The notes beneath the pieces were generated by a model that was not told the DNA's origin, ran no database searches, and was given only the letters and a program-made list of their open reading frames with translations. Below, in pieces: positions 23,601 through 37,091 of a DNA stretch of 64,000 bases (position 1 is its first letter; each line of letters opens with the position of its first letter). The DNA comes from Phalacrocorax aristotelis. Its lineage: Eukaryota; Chordata; Aves; Suliformes; Phalacrocoracidae. Both the position numbers and the translations under genes were made by a program. Location of the stretch: the NCBI RefSeq assembly GCF_949628215.1, contig NC_134276.1, positions 67,620,233 through 67,684,232 on the forward strand, written 5' to 3'.

Positions 23601-26600
23601 TGTGCTGGAATTCTCTCAATTGGAGAAGAAAGCTTGAAGCACAGAGCATGGCTGTCCTGCAGCCAAACGTTCTCGCAGAGCCCAGGTCTGTTGTGAAAGA
23701 CAGGTGCTCTGTGTGGGGTTGGGATGGGTGACTCAGGGAGACACATCTCAGATCTCATGGTTTGGGAGATGCACAGGAGGAAGCAAACATCTCACCTGCC
23801 TTTAGACACATCTGGAGCAGATGTTTGTATCTGCTCCGCTCACCCCAGGCTTTCCTCATGGCAAGCAGAAGGATGTAGACACCTTTAGGGGCATGGTTCA
23901 TTTGAGCTATTTCAGGTGTCTGCCTTGGGATTAAATGATTCACACCCTAAATACATACTCATTGGTTAGAAAGAGATTACTCCGTGGTGGATGTCTGTGT
24001 TATCAACACTGATATTTCATCAGAAGAGCCCATAAGTCAGCACAAGAATTCTGTGTGGCGGTTGTCATCAGCCATCATCTTTGGCCACTGGGAGCCGTAC
24101 CGCTTTGCCCACCTGAGTGGCAAAGGGAGGAACAGGAGACCACAAACCTTCTTTCTTATGAATAAGATCCTAATCCTCCAAAGCAGACGTGTAAAACTGC
24201 ACTGCAACAAGGAGGATTGGCAAAGATTATCTCCCGAGATAATACAGTTGCACAGTTAGTTATCCCTACCTCCCTGAATCCTATGGTTGAAATATTTAGA
24301 AAATTCCAGTTCATCCCAGGCCAGGAGCCTCTGAGCAAAACAGCACCTAGAGAAAAATTTAGAAGAGAAAACATGGTACAATGTTACTCATTACCACTAT
24401 AAAGCAGTCTTTAGCACAACAGTTTTGCTGCAGAGCTGTTTATTAGGAGCATAAAATTTTATTTTGCCAAGATCATATACAAAGGGCCAAAGGGGTTTTC
24501 CAGGATGAAGGGCTGAAATAGGTTTGTGAGGCTGAGACAGGGTTTTTGTGTGGTGGCACCCCAATATCTCTATGGCTGGATGATGAGGAGCAGATCCAAG
24601 CGCCCTTTACACCTGAGGACACCAGGAGGTGATGAGCACTCTGGCATGAGGAGGGATGGCAAGAGTCTGATCCTTCCCACCAGGGAGGACATGGCCAGTC
24701 TCATTTGATTTGCGATCACTTGAAACTCTTGTTGGTTATGATTTAGTGTGATGCGTACATAGTGAATTATGTGGGGTTATGAAATAAATGCTTTGGCTGG
24801 ATGTCCAGAACAAGGTCTGGGTTGTGAAACCTCTGTGTGTCGGAGCAATGTTGGCTCAGCCAGCCTTCAGGGCTGGCTCAGGTAAGGCTGTGTCAGCACC
24901 CTGCCACCATTGTCTGGAGAGTGTGCTGTGACCTGGGACGTCATTTTCTCACTGATAATCCCTATGCCAATGGGCCTTTTTCACATAAAATGTGCTTTGA
25001 CATGTTAAGTTCCAGCTTCTGTCTATAACTTTTCAGTTAAGTTGGGCAGGGTGAGACACAGCTTCTTCCGAAAGTGTACACTGATTCACAAGCTAAAACG
25101 TTCATTGGCACAGAAGCAAAAAACGTGTTTGCTACCCCTTATGCACATCAAACAGGTGCTGATGGCAAAAACACATTCTGCAGAAGGTCCTAAGGAACGC
25201 CAAGGCTGAACAGAGCGCTGTAGAGTTGTCTCATTCCCTGCCAGCAATCCTTGGACATCATCCAAAATTACCTGTGGCTTCTTGAGTTTAGTTCAGTTGG
25301 AACTGAGAATTAGCAAGAGAAGCATGTGCAAACATTTATGTATGTAGAGGCAGAAAAAGCAACATATAGAAGGCTCTATCTTGCTAGCCTACATGTAAGT
25401 CTAAGGGAGCACTATAACGAATATATGTATTGAAGCATTTATATTCTTTCCAGTAGACACTTAAGAGCCACAGTTTAAATTCATGATGCTGAGAGTCTTG
25501 ATTCAGAAAGAGATCAATCACCACTGAGTCTCTGGCAGGAGCCGGTGCTTTGCATTTCACTACATTGTCACACAGTGGTGTTGAGCTATATCTTATCAGG
25601 CTTTCTGAACTAGGCCCAGTCCAGAAAAGGTCTCAAGTGTGTGTTACTTCAGACATGCAAAAAGTCCTTTGTACATCTGTGATTTGAGCTGGGCTACTTT
25701 TGTTCTTCTGTGGTGTGGATCTGTACATCTAGATTCATGAGTAGGATCCAGCTCCTAAACAAGAATTGAGAACGTCAATGACTTGGTGAAATTAAACCTC
25801 TCAGTCAAATCCTGGATATTTTCCTCTAGACAATCACCAAAACTTAACATTAAAAAGAAAGAAACCAAACAAATCCTGACTCTAGATGCAGGCTTATGAG
25901 ATTCAAGTCTACAACAAATACTCTTCTTTCATCAAGAAATGGAGAGTAGGGCGAAATCTGCAGAAAGTACCTATAATCCCAATTTTCTTAAACTTATTCA
26001 AAAATATATTCAGCAACACAAAAGCCTAGTCTAAGCAATCTCTGGTTCTCTTGGGGGGAATTTCTTTAACTAATTAATAGAAATTGTTAGAATAAGCCCC
26101 TGCAGTATAAAAGGCTCAAAACCTCACGGGAATTTGTTGGTGGTTTGCAGTAGGCTGTGATGGGATTCACCTGAATAGGACAAGGTAGAATAAAGAGTAC
26201 ATGGATATCCAGCTGCATATTCATTTTCCTACTGTGCTTGCAGGCATGTCCATGTAACACCTAGAACTGAATCTTGTGAACACCAACAATTCTGTGGGTG
26301 TGAGCAGAAGAGAAATAAAATTAAACCAACCAAGCCAACAGACAAATTGCGGTGTACAGGAGAAGCTATTCATCATTTCTATGGGACACAGCGGTTGCAA
26401 CTACACTGAACCAACTTATCCCTACGTACCACACTCCACCTGCCAGGTATACTGTCCTGAGTGGCACATCAGAATATCAGTTCAGAGCTCATGTGGAGCA
26501 GGAAAGGGGCATGGAGAATCTTCTGATTTAAATGTATTTTGACGTCAGCACAGTCAACTTCAATAGGTTGTTTTATGGATCCAGTTATAGTATCTGCAGG

Positions 26601-29600
26601 AAATCTTAGGACCAGGGAACCTGGGCTTGGTCAGTCAGCAATGCTGTGCCCAGCAGCTTGACTGGTCTCATCCCTTAGCCTAAAATGACACAGGTGGCAA
26701 TAGTAGAAAACCCAAACTGGGGCAGTCTTTGCTTTTATTTCTTCATCTGTGGGAAGTTTGCAGAGGACTGTGATTGGAATCAAAGGGTTTGCAGTGAGGA
26801 AAATAAAAAAGCCCAAGGGCTGCTGACTGGTTTGAAAGACTTCAGGTTTGTTTACATCCACTCCTTTTTTATTTTTCCTCATTATCTGGGACTTTGGGAG
26901 TACCGTAGCACAGAAACATCTTAAAGTGGAAAGGCTAGGACACTCGTGGAAAGATACATGCTCATGGAAAGATACACACTGAATGAGGTTCCAGCATGAA
27001 ATTAAGATCTTACAACCAACCACAGTAGCGTGCTCAGGGTTACGTTCATGTGTGGGCTTCAGACTTATACAGCCTGTCTTGACTTAAAGAACCTTATGGC
27101 TCCCTGCAATTATAAATGGGACTGGCGTAACTTTTCAGCAGCCCTGTTTATATTTACACATTCTTGTCTGGTTAAAAATTGTTTTTTTATTTTTGTGGGT
27201 CCTTTCTGTTTTGTTTCTGTGACTGTAGCATATGTGAAATAAAAAACAACCCTAAAACATCAACTATATCAAGAGGAGATAACAGTGACTGTCTGGGATT
27301 ACTCTAAGCACTTTCTTTCCTACAAAAGAAGAATGATAAATTAATATCTTCTTTTATACATAGGGCAGTTTCTTAAGTCTTCTAGGAATTCTCTACTGTT
27401 TAGACAACTTTTGTTGTCATTGGGGGAAACAGCAAAGTTTGGTACATTGCTAAGAGGTGCTTGTATCTTCAGAGTGTCCTGAAGAGTCATATGCAGTAGC
27501 TGATCTCCCAGCTCCTCCTTCCACCACAGCCATGAGCACCTTCACTACAAGGCTTTACTTTGGTATGGAAGTCACATGTTGGTGCAGTGGTCATGCTGTG
27601 AAATTTTGAGGGTGCTCTTATTTCTCAGACAGGATATCACAACTCTCCCTCTTCCGTTGCCTCTGTGGCAGAGACCAGGGATATCTGGCACATCTTAGAG
27701 TAGTCACACGGTTTAGATCTACCTCTTCATTTTGAATAGTTGGGATTCTTCTTTGTTTTTTTGACTTGTTGTTTTAAAGTTGATTTGCTTTCCAAAAAAG
27801 CAACATGACAGAATCATGTACTTCTTCCATTATAAAAAAAAAATCTTCCCCCATAATAAAAGAAGAAAATGAACCTAAGACAGGTATTTAAGTAATGAAA
27901 AAGACCTTTCTTTTTTGCTATTTCAAACCATAATAGTTTGTATTCATTTTGGCTCCTTTGACAGCAGCTAGTGACAATGAAGTATCTAAAAAAGAGCATA
28001 AATCGCTGAATCAGAGCTTACTAAGTCATGTAATATTGTGACCTATATATTCCTATTTAGGTGACTTGCTACACTTGCATGGTTCCAAGTTGAAAAGAAT
28101 GTGTGTTTCTTTAGGAACATATAGCTGGGTGGTTGGAAAAAAGCACATAGAGGGTAATAAGAAAAAAACGTGCAGCTGAACCTGGAAAGACAGGGCTGAG
28201 TTACTGCCCTTGTACTTTTTCTCAAAATCCATCTGTTTATCATAAATTTTCATGTCTGTGCAAGCATATGAAGAGATATTCAGTGATGTGGTAGTTATTG
28301 GAATCATTACAAAGACAACAAACCTGAGGAGAAAGCCAGTTTTTCAGCATTTTATTTAACTACACAGGACAAGCCATAGAATGCACTTGTAAAATTTTGA
28401 AACTTCACGGTTACACTGAGCAAGCACTCGGTAAGAAAAGCCCAGTTTTGCAGCAGGTTTCAATTACATCTATAGCAGATTTCAGGGCAGTTACATCAGC
28501 TCCTATATGCCAGGAAAACTGAGAACCTGATTAGCGGTGGATGTATTGCGCAAATAGGCAGCCTGTGGTTCTTCATTTTCACCTCCATTTTCTTCTGCTA
28601 ACACACAGGTTTCTCCAGAAGCAGTCAGTGTTTTCAAAATAGCCCCGTAATGAACAGTAGGCAGGATTTTGCCTGTTCAGAAATCAGGCTAATGATGAAA
28701 ATGCCTTTTCTGAGAACCCATATGAACATATTGAACATATTGGCTGTATATTTGAGTTGTCTATTCAGATTTATTTTAAATTCTTACCTTATGCAGGCAC
28801 AATTTCTATTCCACTATTAAGCAGAAAAAATAGAATATTAGCAACTTGAACATTTTCCCAGTTTGATCATTAAGAAGCAGACTGTGGCATTTAGAGAATA
28901 GTTTTTTAATAAGAGGAGGGGGAGACTGCACAAAAGATTAAATGATTTGATAGTTGGTGATGTTTTAAAAGCAAACTGAGTGTTGGAAAAAACAGCTGTA
29001 GGCTAAATATGGCCTCTATGAGCTTTTAAAAAGCCCCAGTACAGAGTCCTGCCAGGCTTTTAGGAAGACAATTGCAAAATCAGCAAGCCAAACTCCATAA
29101 TCAATTGCTTGTCTAGACATAGTCCTCCTGCCTCCTTTCCAGACCTCGTCTCTCTCCATGGCCATTCTTGAAATACCTCAGCAGTGACTGCCTGCGCATC
29201 CTTGCAGACAGGCACGGAATCCCCCTGTGATGGTCCAAACGTCCCAGCGATTTATTTCTTCCTGCCATTTCACTCAGGGAACAAGTATCCTCAGAGGGGA
29301 AAGTGAGGAGGAAGCATGATGTGCTGCCGATAGAAGAAGGTGGATACAGCATGGGAGATGTTTTACGCAGACCTGAGGGACCTGGTGGGTGTGTGGCTGT
29401 GGTGGGGGGTGCCTGTGAAGATGGTGATCTTGCCAAGCTGTCCAAGGAGGGAATCGCTGTTGCCTCCACTAGTGCTCCCACGTGCAGCAATGGGGCTTCA
29501 CGTGGATGTGGGAGCAGTGAAACACCTGCTAGGAGAAGGTGTCAGCAGCCATAGCAGGGCTCTTTGGCTGTACTCCCTTTTCCTGACCTTCCCCCTCTGC

Positions 29601-32124
29601 TTTCAGCAAACTTGGAGGCAAGGAGACTGCAGGAGCTGCAGCCCAATGATGTGGCTGAGATGGAGGTGTGTGGGGTGGCTCCTCCTGCCCATGGGAGTGT
29701 CTGACTATGGCCATGGGCTCTGGGGTTCACGGTGGAAGCAGCAGATCCCAGCTGTAGGGAAGGGGGGGTGGGAGGAGGGCTGGTTCTCCAAAAGGGTCCC
29801 AGGGCTGGTGCTTGTGAGGGGACTGGGAGGCCAAGGGACTGGTGGAGGTACAGGGCTCTTGGTGGTCAAGGAGGCTGTGAGAAGAGGTTTGCTGGGGCAG
29901 AGGGATAGGGATACTGTAACCCACAGAGCCATCAAAGGAGAGCACACTGAAAGGGCTTCAGTTGATTGAGGACTGCAGAGGTCTGGTGAAAAGAAGGACA
30001 GACTCCTGTCCTGTCATTGCATGGTTGGCCAATGACTTAAAAAGAGATTCAGTGCAATTTCCTTTCTAAAAGAAGATGTTGTTTTGAAGTAAGCCTGTAC
30101 ATTTCACAGATGTGCCAATATACTGGCTCACAGCTTCTATTTCAGAAGAATAATATATTATTTCTTCTTGATAGGAGGTCAAATAAAGAAGGGAATGGAC
30201 TGAAACCACATTCCAGTATATTTGTTATTTCCAAGCTCCTAACTGAGAAAAAACAGAGTTGCACAATGTTTTTTGCGATTTCATCCATGATTGTTCTCCG
30301 AGGGATCAAACATTACAAGAAACACTCATGTGGACAGCCTGGGCAAATATCTCCTTAAAAATTCCAGCAGGATGAAGAACAAGATTTTCTGGAAATCAGT
30401 CTGTGCAAAACTGTCCAAATTCCATTTGAACAAAAAGGCATGTCCACAAATGAAACACACGGACAGCTTTCAGGCTTCAATGGCGAGTCCTGTTTAGCTC
30501 AACCTCTGCTGTTAGGTGGGAAGAGTCCTGTACTCTTAAAAACGCTGTAAGCGCCAACACATCTTTTTGTCCCCTGACAGGGTCTTGTGGTTTTAGCTTC
30601 TCACTTTTGGAGTCTTCAGCATGAGATGTTATGGGAATAACATCTATTCTGCTCAAAAGAAAAGGGCTAGGGAGTCAGCTACAGCCCTGGACATCTGATT
30701 GCCTGCACATTTTGTGTTTAGCTGGGTTTTGGACTGCTCTGAATAGCTGTCTGTGGGGTGAGCCTGACCTAGAAGAGCCCTAAGCACCACAAACATGGTA
30801 TGAGCCCTTCAGTGCTCCTTGACTTTGGTACATGGCCCTCATTAGTTTAGCTGTGAAGAACTATCCTCCAAATCCTGTTCATCTGGAAGAGCTGAGCATC
30901 CACAGTCTCCATAGCAATTGTTTTCATGGCATATTCATGGCATTTAGGGATCCAAACACCTTTATTTCCTTTGAATGCTTTCATCTGGCTTTTTAAAGAG
31001 AACAGTGAGCTCTGCCATGTGCACGGAGGATGTTGGGTTAATGGACAAGTTTTCTTTTCATCCTGCAGTTCAGCACCTTGATGAAACATACAGTATTTAA
31101 GTTTTGGGAATCCAAGATAGTTCACTACTCTGTATTGCAATATTTGGCAAGACAGTGCCGGTGTTGGCCTGTGATGCCTGTGTGCCATGCATGTGTCTGA
31201 AGGGCTGGATGGCTAATTTCATGATTATTTGCTGACATGGGAAGAGGAGCACACACATGCTTAGCCAGAGGGAAAGAAACTAAACCACTGATCCCACACA
31301 AACATGGTTCAGGATGACTTAACTGGGTATGTTAACAGAAATCACCTTCAGTCCTGGTGACAATGCTGTGATAGCAGAGGAATTTATAAACAGAAACTGT
31401 TTTATGCCTCCAAAAGAGTGGGACTGGCAACACACATTTTGGCTGAAACTAGAACCATAAAATTAATATTCTGCAACTATCCTTCCATATAATGTTAGGA
31501 CAGTAACTATAGGTCAGAAAGACCAGTCAGGCTCTCCTTCTGCCTGTCTTCCAGGCTAACACAGGATATTGCTCTGCTTTCAATTTCTTCAGCCATGGGG
31601 TTGTTGGGACAGTATCTTACCACCTGAAGGACTGCCCTGGGAGGAGTTTCACCTAACCCCTCTGGCTTTAGGTGTCAGACTCCATCTTGGAGGAGCAGTT
31701 GTACCTCATTATCAGACAGGAAACATAAAAAGACATCACTTTTCTTTGTGAGCATTTCCAGTGCCTAAACAGCAGTTGGTCCTCCCACTGCTCCCATTTA
31801 ATCATGCTGCATATTATGATGGCGATCTCCAGAAGTCATGCTGGCAAGCCTGGTCACCACAGGGACTCTTCTTAGCCACTTTTTCAGTCAACCCAGTCTA
31901 ATCATTAAGTGCCTCAACTGGACCGGTTGCTGCAGAGTCATTTCACAGAGGAAGAAGGACTACATCCCAATTCTTGGACAAGTGTGTCTGAGGGACACCA
32001 GTGACTGGCTAGTATTTCCACTACTGCAGCACTTTAAAATATAGTATCTATGTCGCTTGTTTCTTCACTGTGTCTAGATGCTCCTTGGCTTTGCTGCTTT
32101 CCAAAACTTCATGGCTTTCTACAG
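20606..32124. other. Long intergenic stretch without recognised genes
   Basis: I see no exon-like conserved protein, snRNA, tRNA or CR1 copy in this 11.5 kb. A G-rich, higher-GC patch at about 29.3-29.9 kb gives a 209-codon open frame on the plus strand. Its low-complexity Trp/Gly-rich translation matches nothing I know, so I do not call it. A segment near 25600-25690 may be an old repeat, but I cannot assign it. Confidence 0.5.
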
Positions 32125-32450
32125 CTTCCCCAGGAGGTGGAGAGGGAGGTGCTGAGCTCTTCTCCCAGGTATCCAGCGACAGGACGCATGGGAATGGTTC
32201 AAAGCTGCACCAGGGGAGGCTTAGACTGGACATCAGGAAGCATTTCTTTTCCAAGATAGTGGTCAAACACTGGAACAGGCCTCCTAGTGAGATGGTCGAT
32301 GCCCCAAGCCTGTCAGTGTTTATGAGGCATTTGGACAATGCTCTTAATAATGTGCTTTAAATTTTGGTCAGCCCTGAAGTGGTCAGGCAGTTGGACTAGA
32401 TGATCATTGTAGGTCCCTTCCAAATGAAATAGTCTATTCTATTCTAATTT
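32125..32450 (+). mobile_element. CR1 LINE 3' fragment (about 325 bp)
   Basis: The end of CR1 ORF2 is readable in pieces: RTHGNGSKLHQGRLRLDIRK, VVKHWNRPPSEMVDAPSL and FMRHLDNAL. The CR1 3' UTR follows with GGCAGTTGGACTAGATGATC and a terminal run of TCTATTCTATTCTA. That last repeat differs from the TGATTCT tail of the other copies, so this is a different CR1 subfamily. Confidence 0.93.
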
Positions 32451-35400
32451 TTTCTGGGGTTCATGCCTCTGGGATCTTGCCTTGTGTTAATGTTCAGTTT
32501 ATAAGGCTGAGCACAATTTTTGATGTCACGATCTGATCCTGTCCCACAGATTTCATAGCAGTTTAAGGGGAGATCTTTCCTCTCAGTCTGTGTCTGTCTT
32601 GGTGGTGCATCTGCAGCACAGAGTGTGATATTTACACTCTTTACTTCTCTGTGAAGAAAACAAATAAGTCATAGCCTCTCACCGGTCACCATTCTCCAGC
32701 TCAGATTGGACCACATTCACTCTGCAGGGACCACACAATCTAGATGGAAGCTGACGTAGGTTTGAATTGGCTTGTTGCATTTTCTGCTTTTGGCGTCAGA
32801 TGTATAGCCCTGTACCAAAATGCTCTACAGAGAAATCTGACTTCTCTGAGTAAACCTGCAGCAGTCCAACTCTGCATGGATCCTACAGTTCAGCTCTTAA
32901 TGATGAGAGAAGTTTACAGGTGAGGGATCATTGCTCATTCAATAGACAGTCATTTTGCAGCTAACTCAATCCCACATGCTTGAGGAAATACAGCAAAGCA
33001 CGGTAACTGAAGGAGTCAAACAAGGGGAAGAAAAATCTGCAACGCTATAATTAAAGCCGCCAAAGAAAACAGAGTTCTGGAACAGCAGTTATTTAAAGAC
33101 AAAAGCTCTTATACACACAAAAATTAAAGTACATATTAGCCTGATTTGCAAATGCGATGTCACTGTGCAGTCATAGTGCCTGTCTCTGTCTTTAACCTCC
33201 CTTTAAACAAACTGTGACACACATGCTCTCCTGCCAGTTTTGGGTAGGCAAGACTGCAGGTAGCAATTTCAATGATACCACATGCCTACAGAATCAGCAG
33301 CCCCGTAGGGGAGGAAAATTCAGATAAAAACTACTGTGAAAGCAAAACCAGAGAGAGCTCTGTCCTTACCAGCCTCATTTTGCGTCAGCCAGGGTATACA
33401 TGGTGTCAGGCAGCACAGATGGCAGGGTGACATGAGCAGGTAAAGGTGACATGGGAAGGAACTGGAAAAAGGTTGAGAGTCTTTGGAAAGACACAGGGAT
33501 ATTTCTGTGGCTGTTTTAATTTTAGAGTTATACTTCTCTTCCCTCTTCATGGGCTTTGTGTTGTGTTGGTTTTTTTTTTGGAAATAATGGCATATGAATT
33601 CAATTGTATATGGGATACATGATAAACATAGCCATAAAAATAAAACAAAATCAAAGACAAGCGAGTGCAGAGGCTGGAATAGTGGCTGAGGTTATTGCAG
33701 TAGGATGCAGAAGGTCACCAAACAGAAAAAAAAAAAAACCAAAACACAAGAAACCAGACTCTATTGGCTCTCCTGCTCCCAGAAAAGGCTTGCATTCTTT
33801 CTGGGATTTTTTTCTCTTATTACTTCCCAGGCTGGCTAAATTTCTCAGTAACCCCCCAAATTCAAAAGCAAACTGTGGCTACAGGAGCATGACTGTCTCA
33901 GCAATCACAGAATTGCACATTCTTGTTTTCCCTTCCACCACCACCAAGCAGTTCTAAGTCACAAAGTTTATGTCACTGCTTCAATTTTTTGCATAGTTCA
34001 GGCTATGCAAACCTGGGGCTTTGTGATATGAGGATTTCAGATGCAAAAAAATACCAGAACCAAATGGCTTGAGGCATCATTGTCTTGCATTGCAGGTAGT
34101 CATGAGCATCCCACAGAGTGAGGGCAAAAATGTTACCAAACGAGAACATCACCCCTCAACCCCAGGTGAGGGGGAATTTGGCAGCCTCACAAGGTGTGAG
34201 GCAGCAGAGAAGCAACCTCCAGGGAGGCTGGGGCAGGACCTACACCTCTTCTGAGTAGCAGTCTTCTACTGTTACCACAAGCTGTCCTGAACTCACCTAC
34301 TTTTAAACTAGTGTAAAAATTATCCTTAAATGACAGTGTTTATGGGGCTGCATTTACAGGGACCATTCACAAAAGTTTTAGTGAAGGAATGCGCAAGGAA
34401 GATTTAGGTCTGTTCTTCCCCCTGGGTGGCAGCTGCCAGCTATGCAAAGCAGAACGTGCAAGAGTTCAGCTCCACTCTGCTTTCTCCTGAGGTTCCCAAC
34501 CCTTATCTTTCAGTGACCCAGTAAAAAGCATGTTCAGCTTTACCTCAGGCTGCCTCATTAGGTAATCTCAAACATCTTTATTCCCTCAGGCAGAGACCTT
34601 TGCAGCAGCAGACCCAGTTTACAGGAACTATCATCTCATGCGCTGAAGACTGCATCGTGCTGGGTGTCTGGTCCCCACATGTCCACCCCTGCGAACGCCA
34701 CTGATATTTCTGTTTATGCAGTGCCACTGGTGGGGGCAAACCTATTCTCGGTGTGCACCCATTGATCTGTAGCTACAACATCTGGGCTTCCACTCCCCGT
34801 TTCTCCGTGTCACACCAGGACCAAGTTTGTCTTATCCCAGCATGTAGGAGGAACAATTATTTCTCTCCAAGACATACACTGAAAGAGTATTTCTAAATCA
34901 CAGTTTGCCTCAATAAAGGGGAAAAAATGAAAAATTACAATATTACGTATTTCATCTCAGGGCAACTTCATCTTTGCCAACTTCTCCTGGGAGAGGGCAG
35001 GCCTGCATGAGCGGGACACTGTGCCCAAAGAGCAGCAGAGTTGGTGAGAGCCCATCCTGACTGATTGCTGCTTCAGTAGCTGGCTGTCATTGTAGGTGTA
35101 GATGTGGCCTCATTTACCAGAACAAGAATCATCACTGTAAATGTTTACTGTGCAATAAAGCTTAATGAGCTCTTCTTTTCTCAGCATTTTCACATTTTCA
35201 AGGTGATCAGTAGGCAAAAGGCACTGCTGCCCAGCCACTCCTTTCTGTCAGACTGCTGTCAGATACACGAGTCAGAGATTTCTGCTTCTTTGCAAGGAAA
35301 AGAATGATTATTGTTTCTGACTCAGCTCAGAAGATTTTGTCATGTCTGATTTTGCTGGAGGCTCCAGCCCTTCACGCCAAGTTATGGTATCACACAGCAA

Positions 35401-36339
35401 GAACAGCTAAACAGCCCCAGATGGCCTGGTTGCTTTGCGTTAGCCTCCTAGGTTTTTAGCAGCACTGTCATATACCCTGTTGCTCTTGGACAGCATAGAG
35501 GTTGCTTTTCCGAGCCAGGTTTGTCAACAGTCTAGGTGGATTCTCCAGGGCTCCGTTCTGGGTCTTGGCGCGCTTTGGCTTGGCGCATGTTTAAAGTAGA
35601 CTCTGGTTTTGAATAAATCATATCCCCATGTACTACCATGAAGGAATGTGGATGATACTCTTGTGGTTATCCACAACATCTTTGTGGAGATTTTGGGAAG
35701 AAAAACAAATAACACCCCTCCAGATATTTTGAAATGCTACCTCCAACTGTGAGGGTGAAAAAGTTTAAAGAGAAATTAAGCTGTCATGAGTTGTTTGGAC
35801 TAATAACCACCAGTAGAAGAATAAGCTAACTTCTAAAAATATTGACCGGCTGAAACCTCTGCGGCTGATTTATTTTACTGATCCATGCAGTAATGCACAC
35901 ACTATAAAGAAAGGCTAAATATTCAGTGACTTGATAGGGAGCTAGTGAGCTCTAAAATACAGTTTCATCACGCAGACGTTGGCCTGCATAGACTGAAAGA
36001 CATGACAAAGTTGGTACCAAGCGCTGTGGAGAAGCTTCATCATCCATCACCTTTTAAGGAGGCTCATTTTATTGGTAACAACTCCAGCTGGTCTCAGTCA
36101 AGATACTCTGCCTGCAAAGGCTGAACTAAAAGGATCTGCAGAGACTTCTCAGTGTGGTAGAGTATAACAAATTTGCTGGGTTTATTGAAGTGTTAGGTTT
36201 GGGATTTTCTATTCAAGCATTCCTTCATCAGGTTGCAACAGATACTTTGACAGCTTGTTCAAAAGAAAAATCTGGTCTCCATTATGTGCAAGTGCTATGT
36301 CATATTAAGCTGAAATAGGAAGACACCATTCTTTTAGCT
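32451..36339. other. Intergenic stretch without recognised genes
   Basis: No exon, RNA gene or repeat is recognised here beyond short homopolymer runs, such as the A-run near 33725-33738. Confidence 0.5.
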
Positions 36340-36450
36340 CAGTTTGGGTCATTATGACTGTATCCTGCCATTGATCTATATCTGGGTCTCCAAGCTATGT
36401 CCATTAAGAGGCCTGAAAAAGTATCAATGGCAGGATATAGCCCTTTGTTC
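36340..36450. repeat. Palindromic old repeat copy (15-bp inverted repeat)
   Basis: TATCCTGCCATTGAT at 36361-36375 is exactly inverted at 36423-36437, with a 47-base spacer. The wording (GGCAGGATATAGCCC) resembles the GGGCAGGATTGGTCCC copy at 43639 and the palindrome at 45502. It may belong to an old non-autonomous palindromic element. I cannot name the family. Confidence 0.55.
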
Positions 36451-36676
36451 TTTCATGTTACAATCACAAGGAATTAGAGTGGTATCTGGCTCCCAGGACT
36501 CTGAGCTGGCCTGCAGCTATTAGCTTTATGAGAATGGCTTGCATCCCTCGATGAGAAAACTCTTTGGAAAAACAGGCCGTCATCCGATAGTTTCCAAGTC
36601 CGATATTGCCAAGTAGCAACTACTTTCCCATTGTATGAGCATGCCAGCCCTTGCAGAGCTTTGGTGGTAGTGTGTG

Positions 36677-36783
36677 GTGCTTGCTTCAGCAGCACATATA
36701 CTAAAATTGGAACAATACAGAGGAGGTTAGCATGGCATCTGGACGAGGATGACATGTAAATTTGTTAAGTGTTCCAAATTTTT
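36677..36783 (+). pseudogene. U6 snRNA pseudogene, full length
   Basis: The 107-base segment matches U6 spliceosomal RNA from its exact 5' end (GTGCTTGCTTCAGCAGCACA) through TATACTAAAATTGGAACAAT and GGATGACATGTAAATTTGTT to the terminal GTTCCAAATTTTTT. About 15 positions differ from the vertebrate U6 I remember. Many are C-to-T or G-to-A at former CpG sites, and the ACAGAGA box reads ACAGAGG. No U6-type proximal sequence element and TATA box stand upstream, so this is a retro-pseudogene and not an active gene. Its 3' end runs directly into a CR1 tail. Confidence 0.95.
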
Positions 36784-37091
36784 TACCTGAAAGGAGGTTG
36801 TAGTGAGATGGGGGTTGGTCTCTTCTCCCAGGTAACAAGCGATAGGACGAGAGGAAATGGTCTCAAGCTGCACCAGGGGAAGTTTAGATTGGATGTTAGG
36901 AAATATTACTTCAGGGATTGGGACAGGCTACCCTGGGAAGTGGCTGTGTCACCATCCCTGGAGGTATTTAAAAGACATTTGGATGTGGTGCTTAGGGACA
37001 TGGTTTAGTGGTGAACTGGCAGTGTTAAGTTTACAGTTGGACTCGATGATCTTAAAGGTCTTTTCCAACCTATATGATTCTGTGATTCTGT
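36784..37091 (+). mobile_element. CR1 LINE 3' fragment fused to the U6 pseudogene
   Basis: CR1 sequence begins immediately after the U6 T-run with ACCTGAAAGGAGGTTGTAGT. It encodes the ORF2 C-terminus ([20 protein letters not shown] and [18 protein letters not shown]). It then ends with the 3' UTR GGACTCGATGATCTTAAAGG and two TGATTCTG units. About 20 bases are deleted around 36908-36917 relative to the copy at 59688. No target-site duplication is evident around the U6-CR1 unit, which is normal for CR1. Confidence 0.95.

Noticed and set aside
25600..25690. Possible old repeat (ACTAGGCCCAGTCCAGAAAA and following)
   Set aside because: The resemblance to old amniote palindromic repeats is too loose to define ends or family.
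29340..29969. 209-codon plus-strand open frame
   Set aside because: It lies in a G-rich patch with overlapping frames on both strands. The Trp/Gly-rich translation has no recognised family, signal or splice structure.
36677..36783. Functional U6 snRNA gene
   Set aside because: There are about 15 substitutions, the ACAGAGA box is altered, the upstream PSE and TATA box are missing, and the 3' end is fused to CR1.
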